In this document: positions 35,268 through 45,747 of the stretch, piece by piece
Layout: the number at the start of each line of letters is the position of its first letter
Position numbering within the stretch: position 1 is the stretch's first letter
Made by a program: the position numbers and the translations under genes
The notes under the pieces: model-generated
Databases searched by the model: none
What the model was told of the DNA's origin: nothing
Seen by the model: the letters and a program-made list of their open reading frames with translations, nothing else
Assembly: GCF_902167145.1 (NCBI RefSeq)
Contig: NC_050097.1
Span: 44,128,095-44,192,094 of the forward strand
DNA length: 64,000 nt
Reading direction: 5' to 3'
From: Zea mays
Taxonomy: Eukaryota > Streptophyta > Magnoliopsida > Poales > Poaceae

Positions 35268-38200
35268 TGTAACACCCCAGGTGTTACCAAGGTGTTGGCT
35301 TCCTAATGGCACATCTACCTATTATCACATGTGGGTAAAACTTGAAGGAGAGGGAGCACTTAAGACCTTGGAAGCTTGAGTGAGTTAAGAAATTCCAAGG
35401 ACCAAAGCACTACCCAAGCTTTTAGGTAATATCACCTTGGGCAAGGTAGGATTGAACCTTGGGCCCCCTCTCTTGAAGCCTTTAGTTGAGAGAAAGATTA
35501 GGCAAATGCACATTCCATGATTTAAACCCTTAACCGAAGTTTAAGAGTACCAAAATGTTTACAAAAGACAGCAAAGGAACTTTACAAAAAGACCCCTAAA
35601 AGACCCCTAAATCAGCCCCAAGTGGAGAACACTATGGAATCACCCCCATTCCCTTTAAGTCCCAAAATCAGCCCTAATCTAGAGATCAGGGGTGTTCACC
35701 CAGCTAATGACACCAAAACCCCAGGGTCTAAATAACAAAAAGGAGCCAAATTACCTAAGGAACCCCCTAGAAGAGTTTGAACCCAAGCCAAGACCGTTTG
35801 ACACGGGTTGGCACCTGTTTTTTCTCGGGTTGAACAGTGCAGACAGACAAGACTTGGCGCCACCATATCTTCTAAACCAGATCCAATCTTCCCTTGGAAC
35901 TTACATGAACTAGGTAGCCCTAGGTGCAGGGAAGAAATCTTACACAAGCCATAGGGCAAGATTCGCACGTTTGGCTGCTCAGCAGGCGCAAGAACAAGGG
36001 TAGAAAGCAACGTCCACGTGTTCGACGCGCTCTGGGCTCGCCAGAGCACGCCCGATGCGCGCCCCGCGTGCCCCGCGTCGCGCCAAAGTCCAGCCGGCGC
36101 CATGGCCCATGCCCGCGCCTATAAAGCACCCAGGGACCTTGACCGTACCCCTCCGCACGCGCTCGACCTCACCGGAGCCCAAACCCACCGGCGTTTGCCC
36201 GTGCACGGCGTGCCCGCGGCCGCCCGAAACCCCGCCACCCTAGACCGGCCAACAAGACCCTTCCCAACCCCGTCCAGCCCTCGGAGAAGACTGTGCACAC
36301 CTCGGTGAAGCTCCCCGAGCGAGGAATCGGAGTTTGCTTCGCCGGAGAGGCCAGTCCACGGTCGCCGGACTCCACCCGACCGCCGGCGAGCGTAGACCGG
36401 GTAATCCTCTGCTCCATTCTTCGATTCCTTGTGCACACAGCCTCTACGTCACCCCGTGAAACTCACTGTGCCATTGGATTGAACTAGGTCGCCGTGGTTT
36501 GGCCGGAGCACCCGCCGCCGACGAGAGCACCCGCCTGCGCACGTGGACCGGACGATTCCGGCCACCCCCGTCGTCGAGTCGTACACCGTTGTGACCGCCA
36601 GGACCTCCCGGAGCCAACCCCGCCCCTCGCCGGACCTCTCTCACCGCCGGTAAGTCGCGCCGCCCTTTTCTTTCTTGCGGGTACTGTTTAAACCTAGGGA
36701 GGGACCGCGGGGGAGAAGAAGAGAAGGCTAGGGGGTTTTGCGCAATGTCAGAGACTCAGAGGAATAGTAGCGCGGGGGTATAACTGAGAGAGTTAGTTTG
36801 GAAAGAACCCGAGGACTTCGGTGCAAAGTGGTTTTCCAGGAAACCTTTTATTAAATCTGATTTAAAATTTAAACATAACTTGAATAATTCATATCTTCTG
36901 TTTTATTCGTCCAAATTGAGTCAAACCAATTTTGCCAGATCTTAAATAATATATACTACTTAAGAAAAATATAAAACCCCTAAATGTTACAGAAAACTTC
37001 ACGGTTCTGATTTAAATATTGATTTGGCCAAAAGCTAAATGATAGGAAGAAAAATAGTTGCACTATTTAACTGAGGTTAAGAAAATTTGGAGAAGTACAT
37101 GACCACCCACTGACCTAATTAAAAATGATAAACCCCTCTGTCCACCCCATTAAGGTAGAGTTTGCCATTTATTTTACATTGTGCTTAAAGTTAAAGAAAA
37201 TAGGAAAGGTAAATTAAATAAAGAATCAGGGAGCTCCCATATTTTTGTTAGTATACTTATTCAGTGTAGTTTACTAGAAAAATTTATTATACCCTGGTTT
37301 AGTATAAAATAAATTGGATACCTTTTATTTTAAGAAAATAAGGAAAACTTAGAAAAACCCTAGAAAAATAACCTCAAGGTGAAAACACCCCAACCCTTGT
37401 GATAATTAATGTTTTGTTATAAAGAACATAGGAAAAATATGAAATCTGCTGTTTGACATTTTTCAAATAATAAGGCAATAGAAGGTGCCTTTTTGGCATT
37501 AAACTTTGGAAAATCACAACTAAATAACCATCCCTTAGCTTTCTGTGATTTTTGGCACAGAAGCTTATTATTACTGTCAAATGCCAACAAAAATAACCCT
37601 TAGGACAGAACCCACCCCTAGTTAAGAGTTGTAGTACAAAGTGGCCCATTTACATAACTTTTGTTATTTTTGTCTAAAGCATAGCCTTTTTATTTTGAAC
37701 CCCAAATTCCTAGAACAGGCTATAGTGACCAATGGCAACCCACTGTAATTTTTACAGAATTTTTGGAAAAAGTTAAACCACTGTTGTAGTTCAAACCCCC
37801 ACTAGAATTCATAATTAGAAAATGAAAAAGGAGAAATTGATAATAGAAACTTGTGTCACCTAGCCCAACTAGCAAAACTCTTTTTAAATTGCCCACTGAA
37901 ATATGTAAGGGAAAAAAAATACAAATCCACTATGCTTATCCTTACCAAAACTTAAACCTAGAATGGTAAGCATAAACTACTAAAAGCCACGTATAACCAA
38001 GAAACCCTAAGTTACCAACTAACTTAGTTTTTCTTCCGTTAGCATAATGTTATTAAATCCTGCACAATCATGACATACATATTCATTGCATTTCGATAGA
38101 TTGTAACCTCGCTAACGGAGAATACGTCCTCGTGCCGGAGCAAGGAGCTGCTCAGGAGGTTGCCCCGGACCCAGCACCAGAGCCTGCACCAGAGGATCTG

Positions 38201-39621
38201 CCTGCCACTGCTTTGGAAGGCAAGCCCCGGTTTATGCATAACCTGTAATTTATGCTATTTTACTACACTTAATGATTGTAGGATTGATTGTGCACTTAGG
38301 TGTAGGAGTTGGTTGAAACCCTAGTTGCATGATCTCAGGAATCCTGTTGAGATGAATACTAGTATGCTAGGTCGAGTAGCTGCTTTATTAATTAGGATCT
38401 CGGTAGAAGTCGAGTGATTTTTCTAGCACTCGCGCGAGGTCAGGAAATTGGTTGTATCCACTTTCTTATCATAATGATGCTGGTTTGTGGATAACAATCC
38501 ATGGGGATTGGTTGTCCACGGGATAAAAATTGGAATAAGGATTAAGGTGTGGTACCGTGTGTCAAGCGTTTGAACGTACTAAACACATACCGAGAAATAT
38601 GGTAAATCGGTAAGCCTAGTACCTGAGTGAACCTGCCCGCAGATTGCCCTCCTCACGCGACCTGAGACGTGGTCTCCCATTCCGGTTATGGTGGGTACAA
38701 GTGCGGTCACTGCACGACGACAGTCGGGGTCAGTGAGGCATTGTACGCCAAGGTGGTGAGCCCCTTTCTGTTGCCAGGGAATCGATGGGGACGGTTGATG
38801 TGTGTGGGGACGGAGTGCCCCTACATGTCGTGTCTTTAGGTTTACCTTGCAAGGATAAAAACTCGATTCGAATCGTCTGCTTCTCGCAGCTAATGAGACT
38901 GCTTGATCCATGCTGCTACATTGAGTAACAAGTGGAAATATGATGAGTTGATACAAGATGTTGATTGCTAAAAAAAAGGGTTGCTACTATGTATGAGTAG
39001 ATAGTACATATTTAGCCTTAAGAGAGTCACACTTAAATTGACAAAGTTAAAACTTGATCTAGAAACTCAGCTAGTGCTTTTGGCAACCAAACCCCACAGC
39101 CAAACAGCTGCATGTCTAGAGGTAGAGGAGTAGACTCCTCACACCGGGTAAGTCTAGTTGAGTATTAGTATACTCAGCCTTGCTTGTGGCATAATTTTAC
39201 AGGTTCTTTGGAGGACATGGTTGCTGAAGTGACTTGGTCGTCCATCTTGCCACCAGGTTGGACTGTCGAGTGGGACCCCGCCTCGGCTGAGGAGGAGCAG
39301 GAGGAGTGATGGGACAGGCTTCCCCATCCCTCCATCTAATTATCGTTAGTTTTATTCCGCTGCACTTCGAACAATGATGACTACTTTTGCAAAAACTCCG
39401 ATGATGATGTAATAATTTAATACTCCTTAATGTATGTTTTTATGCTTTATTGTATTTGCTCTGTGACTCGCCATCGAGTGAGATTGTGGTACTTGATCCT
39501 GTCAGTGGCCTCGTCGGACTAGATCCGAGGGATTGACGGGTTATTCCCATTTAAGTGTGGTCTAGCCTCTAAGGCGGGACTTAGGCACTTAAGTCGGAAT
39601 AATTCGGGCAGTTCCGCCACA
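35268..39621 (+). repeat. Solo LTR (4354 bp) of the element A family, inserted in element E gag
   Basis: It begins TGTAACACCCCAGGTGTT and ends GTTCCGCCACA, flanked by a perfect 5 bp duplication AGGTG (35263-35267 and 39622-39626). It is the same family and orientation as the LTR at 1193-5526, with the same order of GC-rich promoter part, AT-rich middle and conserved end. No internal sequence is present, so an element was reduced by LTR-LTR recombination. A TATA motif (CCTATAAAGC) is at about 36118-36127. Confidence 0.95.
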
Positions 39622-39626
39622 AGGTG

Positions 39627-41670
39627 ATCATGGATAGCATCAACATTAATATCTCTGCATCTAGTACAAATTGAAGTATGCTCAACGGTAGACGTAGAGG
39701 GTTTGCAAGATTTTAATTAAATAACATTAGCATGCAATATATCATTTTTACTTCTAAGGTCGGAAATGGAAGCAATGCAAACATCTAGTTCTTTAGCCTT
39801 AGCAAGCAATTTTTCATTTTCATCTCTAAGGCTAGCAAGAGAGATGTTCAATTCATCAATCTTAGCAAGCAAATCAACATTATCATTTCTAAGATTGGGA
39901 ATGGAAACATCACAAGCATTGGAATCAACCTTAGCAATTAAACTAGCATTCTCATTTCTAAGGTTGTCAATAGTTTCATGGCAAGTGCTTAGCTCACTAG
40001 ATAGTTTTCACACTTTTCTACTTCTAGAGCGTAAGCATTTTTAACCTTAACATGCTTCTTATTTTCTTTAATAAGGAAGTCCTCTTGGGTGTCCAAGAGA
40101 TCATCCTTATCATGAATAGCACTAATCAATTCATTTAACTTTTCTTTTTGTTGCATGTTTAGGTTGGCAAAAAGAATGCGTAAGTTATCCTCCTCATTGC
40201 TAGCATTATCCTCATCACTAGAGGTTTCATATTTAGTGGAGGATCTTGATTTTACCTTCTTTCTTTTGCCGTCCTTTGCCATGAGGCACTTGTGGCCGAC
40301 GTTGGGGAAGAGAAGGCCCTTGGTGACGGCGATGTTGGCGGCGTCCTCGTCGGAGGAGGAGTCACTAGAGCTTTCGTCGGAGTCCCACTCGCGACATACA
40401 TGGGCATCGCCGCCCTTCTTCTTGTAGTACTTCTTCTTCTCCTTTCTTCTCCCCTTCTTGTCGTCGCCCCTGTCACTGTCACTAGAAATAGGACATTTTG
40501 CAATAAAATGACCGGGCTTACCACACTTGTAGCAAACTTTCTTGGAGCGGGGTTTGTAATCTTTCCCCTCCTTTGTTTGAGGATTTGGCGGAAGCTCTTG
40601 ATGATGAGTGCCATTTCCTCATTGTCGAGCTTGGAGGCGTCGATGGGTGTTCTACTCGATGTAGACTCCTCCTTCTTCTCCTCCGTCGCCTTAAATGCGA
40701 TCGGTTGTGCTTCGAACGTGGAGGGGCCATCAAGCTCGTTGATCTTCTTTGAGCCTTTGATCATCAATTCAAAGCTCACAAAATTCCCAATTACTTCCTC
40801 GGGAGACATTAGTGTATATCTAGGATTCCCTCGAATTAATTGAACTTGCGTAGGGTTAAGAAAAACGAGGGATCTAAGAATAACCTTGACCATTTCATGG
40901 TCATCCCATTTCCATCTCCCGAGGTTGCGCACTTGGTTCACCAAGGTTTTGAGCCGGTTGTACATGTCTTGTGGCTCCTCCCCTTGGCGAAGTCAGAAGC
41001 GACCGAGCTCCCCCTCGATCGTTTCCCGCTTGGTGATTTTGGTCACCTCGTCTCCTTCGTGCGCGGTCTTTAGCGTGTCCCAAATTTCCTTGGCACCTTT
41101 CAACCCTTGCACCTTGTTATACTCCTCTCGACTTAGGGAGGCGAGGAGTATAGTTGAGGCTTGGGAGTTGAAGTGTTGGATTTGGGCCACTTCGTCCTCA
41201 TCATAATCTTCATCCCATACAGGTGGTACCTGTATGCCAAACTCAACAACATCCCATATACTTTTGTGGAGTGAGGTTAGATGAAATCGCATCAAATCAC
41301 TCCACCTAGCATAATCTTCACCATCAAACGTTGGTGGTTTGCCTAATGGGACGGAAAGTAAAGGCGTATGTTTAGGAATGCGAGGGTAGCGTAGGGGGAT
41401 CTTACTAAACTTCTTGCGCTTATGGCGCTTAGAAGTTACGGACGGCGTGTCGAAGCCGGAGGTGGATGGCGATGAGGTGTCAGTCTCGTAGTAGACCACC
41501 TTCCTCATCTTCTTTTTCTTGTCACCGCTCCGACGCAACTTGTGTGAAGGGGATTCCTTTTCCTTCCCCTTTCCTTTGTTGTAGGACTCTCCCGATGGAG
41601 CCTTCCCGTGGCTTGTAGCGGGCTTCTCGCCGGTCACCATCTCATTCTTGGTGTGATCTCCCGACATCAC
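39627..41670 (-). pseudogene. Element E gag (N-terminal domain, zinc knuckle, coiled coil)
   Basis: Minus-strand gag opens at ATG 41670 (MMSGDHTKNEMV) with a Lys/Ser-rich N-terminus. The copia gag core follows (FDGEDYARWSDLMRFHL, SREEYNKVQGLKGAKEIWDTL). A TGA at 40993-40995 interrupts it, and the frame continues to a frameshift near 40577. The zinc-knuckle codons CYKCGKPGHFIAKC (40490-40540) are present in the shifted frame. After this an open piece (40282-39989) encodes an acidic segment and the start of a coiled coil. Another frameshift near 40010 precedes repeats of LRNEN and LAKI type up to the solo LTR. Non-functional. Confidence 0.85.
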
Positions 41671-41700
41671 TTCGAGCGGTTAGGCTCTAATGAAGCACCG

Positions 41701-41713
41701 GGCTCTGATACCA
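41701..41713 (-). other. Primer-binding site of element E (initiator tRNA-Met)
   Basis: The minus strand reads TGGTATCAGAGCC just inside the 5' LTR. It is complementary to the 3' end of initiator tRNA-Met, the usual copia primer. Confidence 0.85.
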
Positions 41714-41715
41714 AA

Positions 41716-42894
41716 TGAAAATCGCCTAGAGGGGGGGTGAATAGGGCGAATCTGAAATTTACAAACTTAATCACAACTACAAGTCGGGTTAGCGTTAGTA
41801 ATATAATTGAGTCCGAGAGAGAGGGTGCAAAACAAATCGCAAGCGAATAAAGAGTGTGACACGCATATTTGTTTTACCGAGGTTCGGTTCTCGCAAACCT
41901 ACTCCCCGTTGAGGTGGTCACAAAGACCGGGTCTCTTTCAACCCTTTCCCTCTCTCAAACGGTCCCTCGGACCGAGTGAGGTTCTTCTTCTCAATCAAAC
42001 GGGAACAAACTTCCCCGCAAGGACCACCACACAATTGGTGTCTCTTGCCTTGGTTACAATTGAGTTGTTCGCAAGAAAGAGTGAAAGATAGAAGCAATTC
42101 AAGCGCAAGAGCTCAAAAGAACACAATAAATCTCTCTCACTAATCACTAATGCTTTGTGTGGAGTTGGGAAAGGATTTGATCACTTGGGTGTGTCTAGAA
42201 TTGAATGCTAGAGCTCTTGTAAGTAGTTGGAAGGTGGAAAACTTGGATGACTTGAATGTGGGGTGGTTGGGGTATTTATAGCCCCAACCACCAAACTAGC
42301 TGTTTGGTGGAGGCTGCTGTCGCATGGCGCACCGGACAGTCCGGTGCGCCACCGGACAGTGTCCGGTGCGCCAGCCACGTCACCCGGCCGTTAGGGTTCG
42401 ACCATTGGAGCTCTGGCTGGTGGGGTCGCCTGGCTGTCTGGTGGTGCACCGGACAGGTACTGTAGACTGTCCGGTGCACCGTCTCGCGCGTGCCTGCCTT
42501 CTGCGCGCTCTGGCGCGCATTAAATGCCTCTGCAGGTGACTGTTGGCGCTGAAGTAGCCGTTGCTCCCCTGTCACACCGGACAGTCCGGTGAATTATAGC
42601 GGAGTGCCCTTGGAAATTCCCGAAGGTGAAGAGTTTGGCTTCGACCGCCCTGGTGCACCGGACACTGTCCGGTGGCGCACCGGACAGTCCGGTGCGCCAG
42701 ACCAGGGTGTCTTCCGGGTTGTCTTTTGCTCTATTGTTTGAACCCTTTTCTTGGTCTTTTTATTGGCTTATTTTGAACCTTTGGCACCTGTAGAACTTAT
42801 AGACTAGAGCAAACTAGTTAGTCCAATTATTTGTGTTGGGCAATTCAACCACCAAAATCAATTAGGAAATAGGTGTAAGCCTAATTCCCTTTCA
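41716..42894 (-). repeat. 5' LTR of element E (1179 bp)
   Basis: On the minus strand it starts TGAAAGGGAATTAGG at 42894 and ends GCGATTTTCA at 41716. A minus-strand TATA box is at about 42269-42281 (plus GGGGTATTTATAG). CACCGGAC palindromes occur at about 42328-42372, 42577-42595 and 42655-42700. Compared with the 3' LTR it has about 20 extra bases, a tandem repeat of one palindrome near 42350, and scattered substitutions. Confidence 0.9.
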
Positions 42895-43842
42895 GTTTCT
42901 CCTCAAGCAGAGCTCGGAATGACACTTTCTCTACAGAAAGAATTAGAGAGAAAACCAAAGCACCAAACTTCTATTAAGAGGTGTATGCAACATAGTTGAA
43001 CACTCAAACCTTACATACTTAACTTTTTTCATCGTTTTACCCATTTTGGCCTGTTTGAACTCGATGTTGGACTCTAAACCATCAAGTCAACTTGACTTGA
43101 TCTAGATTGACATATCTAAGCTCCAACACCCTGCAAAGGTCACATAGAATATATCCAAACATAGGAACAACCCAAACTAAAGATCAAAGTGAACTTAGCT
43201 CTTTCAAGTTGCTTCCAGGTTCTGGCTTTGACACTGCTCTTCCTTCTAGTGATCTTGTTCAATTCTTGAGCTTCATCTTGAACCTTGTGACTTACACCAC
43301 ATAACCATAATATTACCTCATTAGTTATAAGTCACGTTCTTAAGTCATGATCCTCGATGCACCATATCTTTTCTAACTCGATCAACCTTGACTTTGCAAG
43401 TCTTCTTCTTTACCCCTAGCTTTGGGTTCCTCAGCCTCTTTGACCTTCTCCCGTGCACTCGGTACCTCAAAGCTCTTCTTGCCTCCATCCTTGGCTTGAT
43501 CAGTTGTCTCCGAGTTACGCACACCGAGTCTCACTTAAGCAATGTCCATCTTACTTGTGATGTCCATTATCTATAGATATTCCAGTCTTTGGACCATCAC
43601 ACTTGTTCACTTGTGTTGAACCCTATAAGCTTTGCATCAAGCACATGTTCAACACTTAGCACACCTGTTAGTCCTTTAATTGGGTTGTCATCCAAACCAC
43701 CAAAACCCATAAGAGAGCTTTAAACGGGCCAACCCGACCCGACACTAGGCATGGGTTGGGTACGGGCCGTGCTAAATGACCCATGACCCGACCTTTACCT
43801 GACCCGAATCCGAACCGACGTTTGAACAGGTCTACTTCGAGT

Positions 43843-43948
43843 ACTCCAAGTCATCTAAGTCCTCCGACGGAGGATTCGGAGGGTGCTTCCTCTTGCCGCC
43901 CTGGTTCTTCTTGTCACGCTTGCCCTTGCCGCTCTTGCCTCGCGCCAT
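43843..43948 (-). pseudogene. Element H antisense ORF, N-terminal part
   Basis: ATG at 43948 on the minus strand opens a basic, Lys/Gly-rich N-terminus (MARGKSGKGKRDKKNQGGK) followed by Pro-rich and acidic residues up to Tyr-36. There hAT element G interrupts it; the rest is at 19674-19859. The overall layout (basic head, acidic Ser-rich middle) is unlike gag or pol. Function unknown. Confidence 0.55.
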
Positions 43949-44841
43949 TAGGGATTTTAGAGTAGGGGAAGTGGAAATAGGAAATGAGACTAGAGCGAGT
44001 GAAGAAGATAGTTGCAGGTGAACGGTCTATTTAAAGAAGCTAGGGGACGACCCTTCGGCTCCCGTCTGTACAACGAAAGGTCGTAAAGCCTTCAAGAGCC
44101 ATGTAAATTTCCAAGAAATTTCACGCCACTGACACCCCTTGGCGTAACACGACATCGAACAGGAATAAAACCAACCGCTTAGGCGCATTATTACGCACTG
44201 CCACATCAGGTTACTACTTTGAGATAAGACAACTTACACACCACCCATTGGGTGTACGGGCGAGATTTTCTATGATTTTTCTAAAACAACCTAATCCGTG
44301 AGATATCCATAAAAGGCTACAAAACGACAAACTTAAGATCGGTCAAGCTGGAGTCAACCGGACCTCTATTAGCTATTTCATTAAAACCCTGGCCGAGCAT
44401 AATCCAGTCGGGCCTCCATCGGCTGGGTTCCAGTCGGTTAGGTTTCAGTCAGCATGACTTCGATCGGTCATATTTTAGTCGACCAAATTTCAGCCTGATG
44501 AATCACGACAAACCAAAACCTTTCAAAAGCAAGACTGTGAAGACCTTTGAGTTGATTGATACTCAAATCAATTTAAAGCACTAGGGCTACACCCATTGGG
44601 TGCACCTGATATAACAACAGATCAAAGCCACACTCAGAAGCAAGACCAAGAAGACCTTTGAACTGATTGATACTCAAATCAACTCAAAGCTTAGGGGCTA
44701 CACCCATTGGGTGCACCTCACCTAGTGGATACAAAGACGAAACAAAGTTGCACTCAAAAGCTTAAAAAAGTCAAACAAGATGATTTTTTCTTTGAGTCTC
44801 GAGCCAATTACTCTCAAAAGTTGGCTTGACTCTCGGGGGTT
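43949..44841. other. Element H region between antisense ORF and PPT
   Basis: No long ORF is present. Two near-copies of GGGCTACACCCATTGGGTGCACCT (44585-44608 and 44696-44719) lie near the 3' end, with repeated AGACCTTTGA and GATTGATACTCAAATCAA motifs about 110 bp apart, so this part is a short tandem duplication. It ends in the purine-rich CTCTCGGGGGTT, the likely PPT. Confidence 0.5.
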
Positions 44842-44925
44842 TGTGGGGAATGGATATCCCCCGGGTCTTCACAAACACACAAAAATCTCATGGGTCGCTT
44901 GATGGGCCTCGCGACATTTGCTAAC
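44842..44925 (+). repeat. Element H 3' LTR, 5' fragment
   Basis: It starts TGTGGGGAATGGATATCCCCC after a CTCGGGGGTT purine tract. The same TGTGGGG-A-GGATATCC type of start is seen in the element J LTR at 57328. The homology seems to fade after about 44925 and no LTR end is recognised, so the element is truncated at the border of the gene island. Confidence 0.45.
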
Positions 44926-45157
44926 AAGAACAACAAAGTTGTTGGCTTAATGGATGCACGTCGCAGATCTATCTGTTTAATGGTGATCGGTTGCGTCCCA
45001 ATACTACACGAGAGATAAAGACATCTGTTTGGGTTTTATATTGGTGAAACCAAAAGATTTAGTACTATTTCGGCGAAGTCTAACATTGTGGTTGCTATAG
45101 CCGCAAATTTCTCGTTTTTCGGGTGGCTGACGATGAATTTGCATCTTTTAGGCTCAG
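44926..45157. other. Unassigned sequence at the edge of the gene island
   Basis: No ORF, RNA gene or clear repeat is seen. Confidence 0.3.
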
Positions 45158-45577
45158 GTCTCCTTTGGAACAAAGAAACGTGAAGGGGTTTTGAAGGATT
45201 GAAATCCTTTAAAAAATCCTATGTTGTCCTTTGGTACAATGGATTAAATTCATACAAATCCTATAAAATTCCTATGGAATAGACTATTACAGTGAAATTT
45301 ATGAGAATTTTTAATATGAGATCCAATCTCTTAAAAAATTACTATAAAATTACAAGTGTCACATAGAACTCTAAGGCTCCTTTGGAATGGAGGATTAGTA
45401 AAATATAGGGATGTGAAAAATATAGGAAGAGAGTTGCATGTCACCTTTAATTCCATAGGAAAATCTATATGAAGTTAGACCTTATGTTAAAAATTCTCTA
45501 AAATGTCACAACAATACTTAATTTCAAAGAAATTTTATACAATTTGTAGCAATTCATTTTTTTGTTCCAAAGGAACA
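45158..45577. mobile_element. MITE-like element upstream of the TyrRS gene
   Basis: GTCTCCTTTGGAACAAAG at 45158 faces TTTGTTCCAAAGGAACAC ending at 45577, an inverted repeat of about 18 bp. The interior is AT-rich and non-coding. A second CTCCTTTGGAATGGAGG at 45380 suggests another MITE end inside. The target duplication could not be fixed. Confidence 0.5.
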
Positions 45578-45653
45578 CATAGGAAAACTTTTATGGGGTA
45601 TTAATATTTTACAATTCCATTACTTTTTCTTTGTTGTAAAGAAGGCCTAAAGC

Positions 45654-45661
45654 TATATTTT
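45654..45661 (+). promoter_or_regulatory. Candidate TATA box of the TyrRS gene
   Basis: TATATTTT lies 87-94 bp upstream of the ATG at 45748, a plausible distance for a plant promoter with a short leader. Confidence 0.35.
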
Positions 45662-45747
45662 TCCCTGTGTTTTTGTGCGAGCCGTCAAGGGATTTGTCTC
45701 TATCACCAGCGCACGGCCGAGAATACTTCCTCTTCCTCCTTCCCACG

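Larger units (their letters stand above)
21276..42894 (-). mobile_element. Element E: Sirevirus-type Ty1/copia retrotransposon (Opie/Ji-like), interrupted twice
   Basis: The element is complete from LTR to LTR on the minus strand, with a perfect 5 bp target duplication GTTTC (21271-21275 and 42895-42899). Without the CACTA insert (25497-33690) and the solo LTR (35268-39621) it measures about 9.06 kb, usual for maize Opie/Ji relatives. Order on the minus strand is 5' LTR, tRNA-Met primer site, gag with zinc knuckle and coiled-coil tail, protease, integrase, RT-RNase H, repeated polypurine tracts, 3' LTR. Gag and pol carry stops and frameshifts, so it is not autonomous. It sits inside LTR F. 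Confidence 0.92.
20133..43711 (-). repeat. Element F: solo copia LTR (about 1.95 kb of own sequence) split by element E
   Basis: Own sequence is 20133-21275 and 42900-43711. It starts (plus strand) TGTCGCCTAGAGGGGGG, the typical right end of a minus-strand copia LTR. It ends near CCACCAAAACCCATA. Flanks CGAGA (20128-20132) and AGAGA (43712-43716) could be an imperfect target duplication. A minus-strand TATA (plus CCCTTTTATAGTCCC, about 20774-20788) precedes an array of CACCGGAC-type repeats. No gag or pol follows, so it is called a solo LTR. The right terminus is uncertain. Confidence 0.6.
19860..43834. mobile_element. Element G: small hAT-type transposon split by 23.6 kb of later insertions
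   Basis: The left end TAGACATGATCA (19860) and right end TGAACAGGTCTA (43834) are inverted repeats differing at two positions. Flanks CTCCGAGT (19852-19859) and CTTCGAGT (43835-43842) form an 8 bp target duplication with one mismatch, as expected for hAT elements. Its own sequence is only 19860-20132 plus 43712-43834, about 400 bp. It is rich in CCCGACCC, GGGTACGGGCC and CCAACCC subterminal motifs and has no transposase, so it is non-autonomous. Confidence 0.75.

Noticed and set aside
45667..45747. Upstream extension of the TyrRS frame
   Set aside because: The frame reaches back to a GTG at 45667, but there is no in-frame ATG before 45748; plant nuclear genes rarely start at GTG.
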